A DNA stretch of 64,000 bases from an uncultured Collinsella sp. (lineage in GTDB: Bacteria > Actinomycetota > Coriobacteriia > Coriobacteriales > Coriobacteriaceae). The notes under the pieces are model-generated. The model was not told the origin of the DNA, made no database searches, and saw only the letters and a program-made list of their open reading frames with translations. Of the stretch, positions 49,541 to 58,659 are shown piece after piece. Made by a program: the position numbers and the translations under genes. How positions within the stretch are numbered: position 1 is the stretch's first letter; the number at the start of each line of letters is the position of its first letter. Location of the stretch: assembly GCA_934654835.1 (NCBI GenBank), contig CAKUGY010000006.1:1-64000 (forward strand). Reading direction: 5' to 3'.

Positions 49541-49807
49541 GTGGCAAACATCAAGTCTCAGAAGAAGCGTATCCGCACCAATGAGGCAGCTCGCATGCGT
49601 AACAAGGCTGTCAAGTCCGAGCTCAAGACGCTGACCAAGCACGTCCAGTCCGCCGTCGCCGAGGGCGACGCCGAGAAGGCCCAGGCTGCCCTCAAGACCG
49701 TCACCAAGCGTCTCGACATGGCTGCCGCCAAGCATGTCATCCACAAGAACCAGGCTTCCAACCGCAAGTCCGGTCTTGCCAAGCTCGTGAACAGCATCAA
49801 CGCCTAA
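49541..49807 (+). CDS. rpsT: 30S ribosomal protein bS20
   Basis: Primary 16S rRNA-binding protein. GTG at 49541 begins the typical ANIKSQKKRIRTNEAARMRN; AAAGGAA lies upstream. The 88-residue, Lys/Ala-rich protein ends ASNRKSGLAKLVNSINA. Monocistronic, with its own promoter and a strong terminator. Confidence 0.96.
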   Translation: MANIKSQKKRIRTNEAARMRNKAVKSELKTLTKHVQSAVAEGDAEKAQAALKTVTKRLDMAAAKHVIHKNQASNRKSGLAKLVNSINA

Positions 49808-49843
49808 GTTGTAAATTTCACACCACACAGATTACGCGCATAA

Positions 49844-49878
49844 ATGGAGCCTGTTTTATGGAACAGGCTCCATTTTTT
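49844..49878 (+). terminator. Intrinsic terminator of rpsT
   Basis: ATGGAGCCTGTT-TTATG-GAACAGGCTCCAT followed by TTTTTT. Confidence 0.95.
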
Positions 49879-49890
49879 GTACCGCTCGGG

Positions 49891-49896
49891 TAAGAT
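49891..49896 (+). promoter_or_regulatory. -10 box of lepA, apparently leaderless
   Basis: TAAGAT ends 7 bases before the lepA ATG, and no Shine-Dalgarno sequence is visible between the rpsT terminator and the start codon. Confidence 0.45.
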
Positions 49897-49903
49897 AGTC
49901 CGC

Positions 49904-51715
49904 ATGAATACTTCAATTGACATTTCCCACATCCGCAACTTCTCGATTGTTGCGCACATCGACCATGGCAAGTCCACGATCAGTGACCGCATTCTCGAGC
50001 TCACCCATACCGTCGACGAGCGCGACATGGAGTCGCAGCTACTCGATACGATGGACATCGAGCGCGAGCGCGGCATTACGATCAAGTCCAATGCCGTCCG
50101 CGTCTCCTATGATGCCGACGACGGTGAGACGTATCAGTTCAACCTGATCGATACACCGGGCCACGTGGACTTTACCTACGAGGTCTCGCGTTCGCTGGCC
50201 GCCTGCGAGGGCGCGGTGCTGGTCGTCGACGCCACGCAGGGCGTCGAGGCTCAGACCGTCTCCAATGCTACGCTCGCCATGAATGCCAATCTGGACATCG
50301 TGCCTGCTATCAATAAGATCGACCTGCCCTCGGCGCACCCCGATGAGGTCAAGACCGAGATCGAGGACGACCTGGCCATTCCCGCCGACGATGCCGTGTG
50401 TGTGTCGGGCAAGACCGGCGAGGGCATCCATGATCTGCTGGAGTCCATCGTCTTTCTGATCTCGCCGCCCAAGGGCGATGCAAATGCCCCTCTCAAGGCA
50501 CTTATTCTGGATTCGTACTTTGATGAGTACCGCGGCGTCGTGGCCACGGTGCGCGTCTTTGACGGTTCCATCAAAAAGGGCGATACCCTGCGCATGATGC
50601 AGGCCAAGGGCGACTTTTTGGTCGACGGCGTGGGCGTCAAGCGTCCCGCCGAGACCCCGGTCGATGCGCTGACCGTCGGCGAGGTGGGTTGCGTGGTCAC
50701 GGGCCTCAAGGACCCCGAGGCCGTGCGCGTGGGCGACACCCTCACCTGGGCGTCGAATCCCTGTCCCGAGCCGCTGCCGGGCTACCGCGAGGCCAAGCCC
50801 ATGGTCTACACGGGCTTGTTCCCCATCGACAACAAGGACTACGAGAACCTCCGCGACGCTCTCGACAAGCTGCACGTCAACGACCCGTCGTTGGTGTGGG
50901 AGCCCGAGACGTCGGTGGCGCTGGGCTTTGGTTTCCGCGTGGGCTTCTTGGGCCTGCTGCACATGGAGGTCGTCAAGGAGCGTTTGGAGCGCGAGTTTAA
51001 CCTGGACCTCATCGCGACGAGCCCTTCGGTGGACTATCACGTCTACAAGACTGATGGCGAGATGATCGATGTCCGCAGCCCGCAGGACCTGCCCGAGGCC
51101 ACGCGTATCGAGCGCATCGAGGAGCCCTACCTCAAGGCCAAGATCATCTGCCCGCCCGAGTATACGGGTGCCGTCATGCAGCTTGCCATCGAGCACCGCG
51201 GCATCACGACTGATATGATTCACCTCACGAGCAAATCGGTCGAGATGCGCTTCGATATGCCGCTCGCCGAGCTCATCTTGGACTTCTTCGACCAGCTCAA
51301 GAGTCGCACCAAGGGCTATGCCTCGCTCGACTACGAGTTCAACGAGTACCGTCCCTCCGAGCTCGTCAAGCTCGATATTCTGCTTTCGGGCGACGAGGTG
51401 GACGCGCTTTCGTTTATCGTTCACAAGGACAAGGCCTACGGTCTTGCCCGCGGCCTGTGCGACAAGCTCAAGGAAATCATCCCGCGCCAGCTGTTCGAGG
51501 TGCCTATCCAGGGCGCCATCGGCAACAAGATCATCGCCCGCTCCACCGTCAAGGCGCGCCGCAAGGACGTTTTGGCCAAGTGCTACGGCGGCGATATCTC
51601 GCGTAAGCGCAAGCTGCTCGAGAAGCAGAAAGAGGGCAAGAAGCGCATGAAGGCCATCGGCTCGGTCGAGGTCCCGCAGGAGGCCTTTATGGCAATCCTC
51701 AAGGTGGACGAGTAG
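49904..51715 (+). CDS. lepA: Elongation factor 4 (LepA)
   Basis: Ribosome-dependent GTPase that acts on stalled or early-initiating ribosomes. The 603-residue protein has G1 SIVAHIDHGKSTISDRI, RERGITIKS, the DTPGHVDF and NKIDLPSA motifs, and the LepA-specific C-terminal domain (LAKCYGGDISRKRKLLEKQK). ATG at 49904 starts the conserved region; 20 upstream in-frame codons fall within the rpsT terminator. It leads lepA-dusB-hemW. Confidence 0.97.
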   Translation: MNTSIDISHIRNFSIVAHIDHGKSTISDRILELTHTVDERDMESQLLDTMDIERERGITIKSNAVRVSYDADDGETYQFNLIDTPGHVDFTYEVSRSLAACEGAVLVVDATQGVEAQTVSNATLAMNANLDIVPAINKIDLPSAHPDEVKTEIEDDLAIPADDAVCVSGKTGEGIHDLLESIVFLISPPKGDANAPLKALILDSYFDEYRGVVATVRVFDGSIKKGDTLRMMQAKGDFLVDGVGVKRPAETPVDALTVGEVGCVVTGLKDPEAVRVGDTLTWASNPCPEPLPGYREAKPMVYTGLFPIDNKDYENLRDALDKLHVNDPSLVWEPETSVALGFGFRVGFLGLLHMEVVKERLEREFNLDLIATSPSVDYHVYKTDGEMIDVRSPQDLPEATRIERIEEPYLKAKIICPPEYTGAVMQLAIEHRGITTDMIHLTSKSVEMRFDMPLAELILDFFDQLKSRTKGYASLDYEFNEYRPSELVKLDILLSGDEVDALSFIVHKDKAYGLARGLCDKLKEIIPRQLFEVPIQGAIGNKIIARSTVKARRKDVLAKCYGGDISRKRKLLEKQKEGKKRMKAIGSVEVPQEAFMAILKVDE

Positions 51716-51719
51716 GTCC

Positions 51720-52763
51720 ATGGCGCTTTCTGAATACAGCAAGCGGCTGCTGGGCTCCTATGCCGAGCAGCCGTTCCTTATGGCTCCCATGGCGGGCGTA
51801 ACTGACCCCGCCTATCGCATTATGTGCCGCCGCCGCGGTGCCAAGCTTGCCTATAGCGAGATGGTGAGTGTGGCCGGCCTTGCCTATGCCAGCAACAAGA
51901 CGTGGCGCCTGGTGCTGCCGGCAGACGAGGAGCAGCAGATTTGCGTGCAGCTCTTTGGCTCCAAACCTGATCAGTTTGCGAGCGCCGTCGCTGCCGTCGA
52001 GGAGCGCGTGGGCGATCGCCTGTCGCTCATCGATATCAACATGGCCTGTCCCGCCCGTAAGGTCGTTACCAAGGGCGAGGGCTCGGCGCTCATGCGCACG
52101 CCCGACCTGGCCGAAAAGATCGTCGAGGCGGCGGTGGGTGCGGCGCATGTGCCCGTGACCGTAAAGATCCGCAAGGGCTTTTATGCCGAGGACCGCAATG
52201 CCGCGACGTTTGCCCAGATGCTCGAGGGCGCCGGCGCCGCCGCAGTTGCCGTTCACGGTCGTTGCGCCACGCAGCTCTACACGGGCCGGGCCGATTGGTC
52301 AGTCGTCGATGAGGTGGCTGACGCCGTCGAGATTCCCGTAATCGGTTCGGGCGATGTGTTCTCTGCCGAGGATGCGGCTGAACATTTGAGCAGCTCGGGC
52401 GCCAGCGCGGTGTTTATCGCACGCGGCATCTACGGCAATCCGTGGGTGTTTGGCGATGCGCGAGCCCTTGCGCTCGATGGCACGCCGGTGCCTTCGCGCA
52501 GCTCGGTCGAGCGCCTGGACGCCCTGCGCGAGCACCTGACGCTCACGCACGAGCTGTTGCCGCTCATGTCGCGTGCTCGTACGTACGCGAGCTGGTATCT
52601 CAAAGGCATGCCCCATGCCGCCGCCTGGCGCGCCCAGGTGGTGCGTTGCTCCACGTATGAGGAGTTTATGGCGCTGGTCGATGATATCGAGCACGATGTG
52701 GTGGCCTGTGAGGCCGCACTTGCCGCTGGCGAGTCGGTGCCCGCTCATCCGCTGGAGGCCTAG
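51720..52763 (+). CDS. dusB: tRNA-dihydrouridine synthase (DusB-like)
   Basis: FMN enzyme reducing uridines in the tRNA D-loop. The 347-residue protein has APMAGVTDPAYR, the FGSKPD stretch, DINMACPARKV with the catalytic Cys, and VIGSGDVFSAEDA. Its start lies 4 bases after lepA. The exact Dus subfamily is not certain from sequence alone. Confidence 0.92.
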   Translation: MALSEYSKRLLGSYAEQPFLMAPMAGVTDPAYRIMCRRRGAKLAYSEMVSVAGLAYASNKTWRLVLPADEEQQICVQLFGSKPDQFASAVAAVEERVGDRLSLIDINMACPARKVVTKGEGSALMRTPDLAEKIVEAAVGAAHVPVTVKIRKGFYAEDRNAATFAQMLEGAGAAAVAVHGRCATQLYTGRADWSVVDEVADAVEIPVIGSGDVFSAEDAAEHLSSSGASAVFIARGIYGNPWVFGDARALALDGTPVPSRSSVERLDALREHLTLTHELLPLMSRARTYASWYLKGMPHAAAWRAQVVRCSTYEEFMALVDDIEHDVVACEAALAAGESVPAHPLEA

Positions 52764-52765
52764 GG

Positions 52766-53998
52766 GTGGCCGTTACCGCGCTGTACGTGCACGTGCCTTT
52801 TTGCGCTCAAAAGTGCCGCTACTGCGATTTTGACTCGCGAAGCTTTGCTCCGTGCGACTTGGACGCTGCGCTCGATGCCTATTTTGAGCAGCTGTATGCG
52901 CGCCTCGATGCCTTTGGCGACGCCGGGGCGCTTGCGCAGGTTCGCACCGTCTACGTGGGCGGCGGTACACCGTCGCTGACGGGGGAGCGCCTGGTGGAAC
53001 TTGCTCGGCGCATCTCCATGCGGTGTAAGCCCGTTGAGTTTACCTGCGAGGCCAATCCCGAGTCGCTGACTGCCGAGCTTGTCGAAACCCTTGCCGTTTC
53101 GGGTGTTACGCGCATTTCACTTGGCGTGCAAACGCTCGATAATGACGAGCTTGCCGCTATCGGCCGCATCCACGATGCCGACCGTGCACTCGCGGCCATC
53201 GCGACGGTCAAAGACGCGGGGCTTGACGTGTCGTGCGACCTTATGTGCGGGCTTCCCGGTCAGACGGCTTCGAGTTGGCAACGCACGCTCGATGGCGTGC
53301 TTGCGGCTGCCCCGCATCACGTGTCGGTCTATCCGCTCACGCTCGAGGAGGGAACGCCACTCTATCGCATGGCGTGCCGCGACGAGTCGCTCGAGCCCGA
53401 CGAGGATTTTCAAGCCGCGTGTATGGATGTGGCTCGAGAGCGTCTATGCGCTGCCGGCTACCATCCGTACGAGGTGGCGAGCTATGCGCTTAATGGGCAC
53501 GAATGCGCCCATAACATTGCCTACTGGACCGGCCAGGGCTATCTGGGCCTCGGTCGTTCTGCCGCGGGGATGCTCGATGCTGAGGATTTCGATTGCTTGG
53601 CCGAGCTGTTTCCCGGCGTGTCGCCCCGAGGTGACGCGCATCGCGTGCGCCTGGTACAGCGCGACGATGCCGCGACGACGTTTGAGGCTGAGTATCTGTC
53701 GCAGCGTGAGGCGGTGGCCGAGGACTTGATGCTTGCCTGCCGCATGACGCGTGGCTTTGAGCCTGACCTTCTGGCCCGTGCGGCGAACACGATTCCTGCG
53801 GACGAGCTGACGGCAGCTTGCGATCGCGCGCTCGATCTGGGCCTTGCCACCTGGGCGCCCGATACCGACGAGGGCTATACGGGCCCCGTCACATCGAGTG
53901 ATGTCGTTGCAGGTTGCGCCCGTGCCCGTCTGGCGCCCACCCACTTGGGCTGGCTCGATGGAAATGTGCTGTTCGAGCTGTTTTGGGGTCTAGCTTAG
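52766..53998 (+). CDS. hemW: Radical SAM heme chaperone HemW
   Basis: Coproporphyrinogen-oxidase-like radical SAM protein; HemW proteins insert heme rather than oxidise coproporphyrinogen. The 410-residue protein has the cluster motif CAQKCRYCDFD near residue 12, VYVGGGTPSL, CEANPESL and SLGVQTLDNDEL. The N-terminal extension typical of true HemN is absent. It lies in the lepA-dusB-hemW run ahead of two dnaJ-family genes, close to the Gram-positive lepA-hemW-hrcA-grpE-dnaK-dnaJ order. Confidence 0.92.
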   Translation: MAVTALYVHVPFCAQKCRYCDFDSRSFAPCDLDAALDAYFEQLYARLDAFGDAGALAQVRTVYVGGGTPSLTGERLVELARRISMRCKPVEFTCEANPESLTAELVETLAVSGVTRISLGVQTLDNDELAAIGRIHDADRALAAIATVKDAGLDVSCDLMCGLPGQTASSWQRTLDGVLAAAPHHVSVYPLTLEEGTPLYRMACRDESLEPDEDFQAACMDVARERLCAAGYHPYEVASYALNGHECAHNIAYWTGQGYLGLGRSAAGMLDAEDFDCLAELFPGVSPRGDAHRVRLVQRDDAATTFEAEYLSQREAVAEDLMLACRMTRGFEPDLLARAANTIPADELTAACDRALDLGLATWAPDTDEGYTGPVTSSDVVAGCARARLAPTHLGWLDGNVLFELFWGLA

Positions 53999-54056
53999 GC
54001 CGCTCGGGTAGAATTACCGCAATATATACGCTGCTGTGAGCAGGAGGTTGCCGCGC

Positions 54057-55160
54057 ATGGCGACGATGAACGAAAAAGATTACTACGAGATCCTGGGCGT
54101 CTCCAAGGATGCTACCTCGCGTGATATTCAAAAGGCCTTCCAGCAAAAGGCCCGCAAACTCCATCCGGACGTTAACAAGGAGCCGGATGCCGAGGAGAAG
54201 TTTAAAGAGGTTTCCGAAGCCTATGCCGTGCTTTCGGACGAGCAGAAGCGTGGGCGTTACGATGCCATGCGCTCGGGCAATCCCTTTGCCGGTGCACCGA
54301 CGGCTTCACCCTATGGCGGCGGCTATGCTGGCAACACAGGCTATGGCAATCCCTTTGAGGGCGGTTTTCCCTTTGGCGGCGCTTGGGGTCAGCAGCGCCG
54401 CGGCCAGGCTGCCTACAACCCCGAGAACGGCGCCAACGTGGTCGTCGATATCAAGCTCGATGCCAAGGAGGCCAAGGGTGGTGCCCGTAAGACCGTCCGC
54501 TACACGCGTTTCGATACTTGCGGTCACTGTGGCGGCTCGGGTTCCGTTTCGTCCGAGCATGCGCACACCTGCCCGAGCTGCGGTGGTCGCGGCCACATTG
54601 ATGTCGACCTGTCCTTCCTGTTTGGCGCGGGCACGTTCCAGTCGGTCTGCCCCGAATGTGGTGGTTCCGGTAAGGTCGTGGCCGACCCCTGCCCCGATTG
54701 CGGTGGCAGCGGCCGCACTCGCGTAACCTCCGAGCAGACGATTGAGTTTCCCGCCGGCACGCATGATGGCGACGAGGTCCGCATCAGCGGCATGGGCCAT
54801 GCCGGCACCAACGGCGCCTCGGGCGGCGATCTGGTCGGTCGTGCCCATGTTGAGGCCGAACGCTTGGAAGGCAAGGCCCGCACCGGTTTTTACCTGATGG
54901 GCATCGTGGCGCCGTTTTTGGTGCTGTCGGCCATCTCGGGCGTGTTCTCGGCCTTTGCCATGATGTGCTTTATTCCGTTTACCATGGGCTTGTTCATGGT
55001 GCTCTCGGACGGCGTGCTTCACCGCAGCCTGCTGTGGTGGAAGCGCGGCGCGATGCAGTTTGCCAACGGTTTTGCCAACGGATTTATGTTTGCGCTCGTG
55101 TCGGTCTGGTTTGCGAGCTGCTCGCAGCGTGCCATGCTTTCGCCCTACGGGATGCAATAA
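54057..55160 (+). CDS. DnaJ-family protein with C-terminal membrane tail
   Basis: Atypical J-protein of 367 residues. It has a J domain (about 7-70, with the HPD tripeptide at 36-38), a Gly/Phe/Tyr-rich linker (74-115), and four CxxC zinc repeats (C155/158, C172/175, C198/201, C212/215). A first client-binding segment follows (to about 265). Instead of the second C-terminal domain and dimerisation arm there is a hydrophobic tail (about 278-355) with two to three predicted membrane helices (FYLMGIVAPFLVLSAISGV, then CFIPFTMGLFMVL and FMFALVSVWFAS). ATG has AGGAGG upstream. A normal DnaJ is encoded next. Likely membrane-tethered co-chaperone; function inferred. Confidence 0.85.
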   Translation: MATMNEKDYYEILGVSKDATSRDIQKAFQQKARKLHPDVNKEPDAEEKFKEVSEAYAVLSDEQKRGRYDAMRSGNPFAGAPTASPYGGGYAGNTGYGNPFEGGFPFGGAWGQQRRGQAAYNPENGANVVVDIKLDAKEAKGGARKTVRYTRFDTCGHCGGSGSVSSEHAHTCPSCGGRGHIDVDLSFLFGAGTFQSVCPECGGSGKVVADPCPDCGGSGRTRVTSEQTIEFPAGTHDGDEVRISGMGHAGTNGASGGDLVGRAHVEAERLEGKARTGFYLMGIVAPFLVLSAISGVFSAFAMMCFIPFTMGLFMVLSDGVLHRSLLWWKRGAMQFANGFANGFMFALVSVWFASCSQRAMLSPYGMQ

Positions 55161-55241
55161 CATCAAACCCTCTGTTTGCGGCCGGCCCAGCTTGGGTATA
55201 GGACGCACTGTGACAATAATGAAAGTCGGAAGGATTCGGTC

Positions 55242-56390
55242 GTGTCGGAAAATAGGGATTACTACGAGGTACTTGGCGTCGACAAGGATGCCGACGCGCG
55301 GACGATCAAGCGCGCGTTTCTAAAAAAGGCCCGTACCGTACATCCGGACGTTTCGGACGACCCCGAGGCCGAGGCCAAGTTCAAAGAGCTCAACGAGGCA
55401 TATTCCGTTCTTTCCGATGAGCAGAAGCGTGCAAATTACGATCGCTACGGTTCGCCCGACGGCCCCGGTGGCTCGGGCTATGTTGACATCAACGATATCT
55501 TTGGCGGCATGGGCATGGACGACCTCTTCTCGTCGTTCTTTGGCGGTGGCGCCGGCGGTGGCGCTCGTAACCGCCGCGAGCGTCGTCGCGGCCGCGACAT
55601 GGCCATCTCGCTTTCGGTTACGCTCGAGGAAGCGGCGCTTGGATGCAAAAAGACGATCAGCTACGATCGCCTTGCTCCCTGCGATGATTGCAACGGTACC
55701 GGTAGGGCCGAGGGTGCACAGGAAAAGCAGTGCAGCCGCTGCCATGGCACTGGCTATGTCACGACGGTCCAGCGTTCGTTCCTGGGCCAGGTTCAGTCCT
55801 CCTCGCCTTGTCCCGACTGCCACGGTGAGGGCACGGTTATCGACCATCCCTGCGAGACCTGCGATGGCCAGGGCCGCACGCCTTCGCACGAAAAGATCGA
55901 CATCGATATTCCCGCCGGCGTTTCGACCGGTCGCCAGCTGCGCGTGAGTGGCTTTGGCGAGGCCGGTCTTCGCGGCGAGCCCTCGGGCGATCTGATCGTC
56001 AACGTACGCGTTGCCGACCACGAGCGCTTTAAGCGCAATGGCGACGACCTGTACCTGGTGAGTGATATTTCGATCGCACAGGCCGCGCTTGGTTGCGAGA
56101 TCGAGGTCGAGGGCATTATGCCCGACGAGGTCGTCAAGGTGACGGTCCCCGCCGGTACGCAGTACGGTGATACCGTGAGCGTGAACAACTTCGGCATGCC
56201 GCGCATTGGCGGTGGCGGCTCGCGCGGTCGTCTGGTCGTGCAGCTGCGCGTGGTCGTTCCCACCAATCTTTCCAATAAGCAGCGCGAGCTGCTCGAGGCC
56301 TTTGCCGCCGAGTCGGGCGATGACGTCGCGCGCGGCAAGAAATCGGTGACCGACCGTATCAAGAGTGCCCTCGACGACATCCTCGATTAA
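55242..56390 (+). CDS. dnaJ: Molecular chaperone DnaJ
   Basis: Canonical type I J-protein of 382 residues that delivers clients to DnaK. It has a J domain with HPD at 34-36, a Gly-rich linker, four zinc motifs (CDDCNGTG, CSRCHGTG, CPDCHGEG, CETCDGQG) and both client-binding C-terminal domains (IPAGVSTGRQLRVSGFGEAG, then VTVPAGTQYGD). GTG at 55242 follows GGAAGGA by 7 bases. No CIRCE or HAIR heat-shock operator is visible upstream. Confidence 0.96.
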   Translation: MSENRDYYEVLGVDKDADARTIKRAFLKKARTVHPDVSDDPEAEAKFKELNEAYSVLSDEQKRANYDRYGSPDGPGGSGYVDINDIFGGMGMDDLFSSFFGGGAGGGARNRRERRRGRDMAISLSVTLEEAALGCKKTISYDRLAPCDDCNGTGRAEGAQEKQCSRCHGTGYVTTVQRSFLGQVQSSSPCPDCHGEGTVIDHPCETCDGQGRTPSHEKIDIDIPAGVSTGRQLRVSGFGEAGLRGEPSGDLIVNVRVADHERFKRNGDDLYLVSDISIAQAALGCEIEVEGIMPDEVVKVTVPAGTQYGDTVSVNNFGMPRIGGGGSRGRLVVQLRVVVPTNLSNKQRELLEAFAAESGDDVARGKKSVTDRIKSALDDILD

Positions 56391-56399
56391 GGAGCCCGT

Positions 56400-57692
56400 G
56401 TGCTCGCACCCCATATCTCTGTTGTCAACCTCGGCTGCCGCGTCAACCGGGTTGAGTCCGACCGTATCACTGCCGATCTTATGCGCCTGGGTTTTGCGAT
56501 GGTTGAGCCTCAGGATGCCGAGCTGATCGTCATCAATACTTGCGCTGTGACGGGCGAGGCCGAGGCCAAGACTCGCAAGGCCGTCCGTCACGCGCTGGCT
56601 TATCCGGGTGAGCCCTACGTGGTCGTCACCGGCTGCGTGGTCAATTTGCATCCTGAGGAGCTGCTGGAGCTTTCGGACCGCGTGATCGCCGAGCCGTCCA
56701 AGATCGATGTCGCCGAACGCGTCTGCGAGGTATTGGGCGTCGAGTCCGATAGCGTTCCCGCCTGTAGCGACGGCGAGGTGGTCGACGCGCTCGGTCGCTC
56801 GCGCCTGGGCGTGAAGATCCAGGACGGCTGCAACCATCGCTGCACCTACTGCATCGTGTGGAAGGCCCGCGGCCCCGAGCGTTCCGTGCCCGTTGAGTCC
56901 GTGCTCGAGCAGGTTCGCGAGGCGCAGGAGGCCGGCGTGCCCGAGGTGGTGCTGACGGGCGTGAACCTGGGTGCCTATGACGGTAAGAGCGCGACCGACG
57001 AGCATGTCGAGATCGACGAGCTGCTCGAGGCGATTATGGAGCGTACGTCTATTCCGCATGTACGCATTTCCTCGGTCGAGCCCATGGATATCTCCGAGCG
57101 TTTGCTCAAGGTCATGGCGCGCTATCCGCAACGCATCGCCCCGTTTTTGCATCTGCCCGTGCAGTCTGGCTGCACGGCGACCCTGCATCGCATGGGCCGT
57201 CCCTATAGCGCCGAGGCATTTGAGGACACGGTGCGCATGATTTGCGCCAATCTGCCGCAGGCATCGCTTTCGTGCGATGTCATTGTCGGCTTTCCCGGCG
57301 AGACGGACGAGGAGTTCGAAGAGTCGCTGGCGCTGTGCCGTCGCGTGGGCTTTTCGCGTATGCACGTGTTCCGCTACAGCAAGCGCCCCGGTACCCTTGC
57401 CGCCGACATGCCCGACCAGGTGCCGCCCGAGGTCATGGCCGAGCGCAGCCGCCGCATGCGTGCCGCGGCGCAGGAGCTCGCTATTGCCGATGCCCGTCGC
57501 CGTGTGGGCACCGTCGAGCGCGCCGTACTCGAATACGGTGACAACCTGACGCTCGGTTCGTTCCATCATGCCCGTCTTGACGATACCTGTGGACTTACAG
57601 CCCCGTGCCTGCTCGATGTTGCTATCATCGGGGTCGATGATTCCGGCTTGGTCCATGCACGCAGGGAGGTTCATGGAAGCCTCGAAGATTAG
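56400..57692 (+). CDS. mtaB: tRNA (ms2t6A37) methylthiotransferase MtaB
   Basis: Radical SAM enzyme adding a methylthio group to t6A37 of tRNA. The 430-residue protein has the UPF0004 domain (VNLGCRVNRVESD, NTCAVTGEAEAKTRK), the radical-SAM cluster CNHRCTYCIVW, a QSGCTATLHRMGR segment, and a C-terminal TRAM-like region. GTG start follows AAGGAG. It overlaps phoH by 20 bases. Its place after dnaJ is as in other Gram-positive bacteria. Confidence 0.93.
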   Translation: MLAPHISVVNLGCRVNRVESDRITADLMRLGFAMVEPQDAELIVINTCAVTGEAEAKTRKAVRHALAYPGEPYVVVTGCVVNLHPEELLELSDRVIAEPSKIDVAERVCEVLGVESDSVPACSDGEVVDALGRSRLGVKIQDGCNHRCTYCIVWKARGPERSVPVESVLEQVREAQEAGVPEVVLTGVNLGAYDGKSATDEHVEIDELLEAIMERTSIPHVRISSVEPMDISERLLKVMARYPQRIAPFLHLPVQSGCTATLHRMGRPYSAEAFEDTVRMICANLPQASLSCDVIVGFPGETDEEFEESLALCRRVGFSRMHVFRYSKRPGTLAADMPDQVPPEVMAERSRRMRAAAQELAIADARRRVGTVERAVLEYGDNLTLGSFHHARLDDTCGLTAPCLLDVAIIGVDDSGLVHARREVHGSLED

Positions 57693-58659
57693 ACTCACCG
57701 TTCCCGAGGGGATTGATCCCTCTCGCGTTTTGGGCGCCGGCGACGGCGTTCTTCGCGCACTCGAGAGCTTGGTTCGCGCCCACGTGGTCGCCCGTGGCGA
57801 TAGTATTGCCGTGAGCGGCGACCCGGACGAGGTCGAGCTGGTCGCGCGTTTTTTCGAACATTGTTTTCGCGAGGCCGCTGCTGGGCGCACCCTGTCCGGC
57901 GATGATGTTTCGCGCTGCCTGGCTGTGCTGCGCGACGGCGAGCACGAGGCCACGTCGCTTCGCGATGACGTGCTCCTTTCATATCGCGGTCGTGTCATTC
58001 GCCCTAAGACGCTCGGTCAAAAGCGCTACGTGGATGCCATCCGCTCACATACCATCACGTTTGGCCTGGGTCCCGCCGGTACCGGTAAGACCTATTTGGC
58101 TATGGCACTCGCCGTCGCCGCGCTCAAGCGACACGAGGTGGGACGTCTGATCCTGACGCGTCCGGTTGTCGAGGCGGGGGAGAACCTGGGCTTTTTGCCA
58201 GGTACCCTCGAGGAAAAGATCGATCCCTACATGCGTCCGCTCTACGATGCCCTCTTTGACATGATGGATCGCGAGCGTACTGATGAGCTCATGGAGCGCG
58301 GCGTGATTGAGATCGCCCCGCTTGCCTACATGCGCGGTCGTACGCTGAGTGATGCCTTCGTGGTGCTCGACGAGGCCCAAAATACCACGCCCGAGCAGAT
58401 GAAGATGTTCCTGACGCGTTTGGGCTTTAACTCGAAGTTCGTGATCACCGGCGATTTGAGCCAGCGCGACCTGGTGGGTCGCCGTGGCGGTCTGGCCGAT
58501 GTGGAGCGTATTTTAGGCCGTGTCGACGATGTTGCGTTTTCGCATCTGGAACGCGCCGACGTGGTGCGCCACGCCCTGGTGGGCCGTATCGTTGAGGCCT
58601 ATGATGCATACGACGATGCGCGCGAGCAGCGTGCACGCGATCGAAAGGAGTCCCGTTGA
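57673..58659 (+). CDS. phoH: PhoH-like ATPase
   Basis: P-loop ATPase of the PhoH/YbeZ family, associated with YbeY in rRNA processing and ribosome quality control. The 328-residue protein has GLGPAGTGKTYLAMA, LTRPVVEAGENLGFLPG and the Walker B-like FVVLDEAQNTTPEQMK. ATG at 57673 has GGGAGG 5 bases upstream inside mtaB. It overlaps ybeY by 4 bases. Confidence 0.94.
   Translation: MEASKIRLTVPEGIDPSRVLGAGDGVLRALESLVRAHVVARGDSIAVSGDPDEVELVARFFEHCFREAAAGRTLSGDDVSRCLAVLRDGEHEATSLRDDVLLSYRGRVIRPKTLGQKRYVDAIRSHTITFGLGPAGTGKTYLAMALAVAALKRHEVGRLILTRPVVEAGENLGFLPGTLEEKIDPYMRPLYDALFDMMDRERTDELMERGVIEIAPLAYMRGRTLSDAFVVLDEAQNTTPEQMKMFLTRLGFNSKFVITGDLSQRDLVGRRGGLADVERILGRVDDVAFSHLERADVVRHALVGRIVEAYDAYDDAREQRARDRKESR

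Noticed and set aside
55161..55241. CIRCE or HAIR heat-shock operator before dnaJ
   Set aside because: Neither the TTAGCACTC/GAGTGCTAA nor the CTTGAGT/ACTCAAG inverted repeat is present here or before the first J-protein gene.
55320..57998. 892-codon minus-strand frame opposite dnaJ-mtaB
   Set aside because: Antisense shadow spanning three real genes, no start signals.
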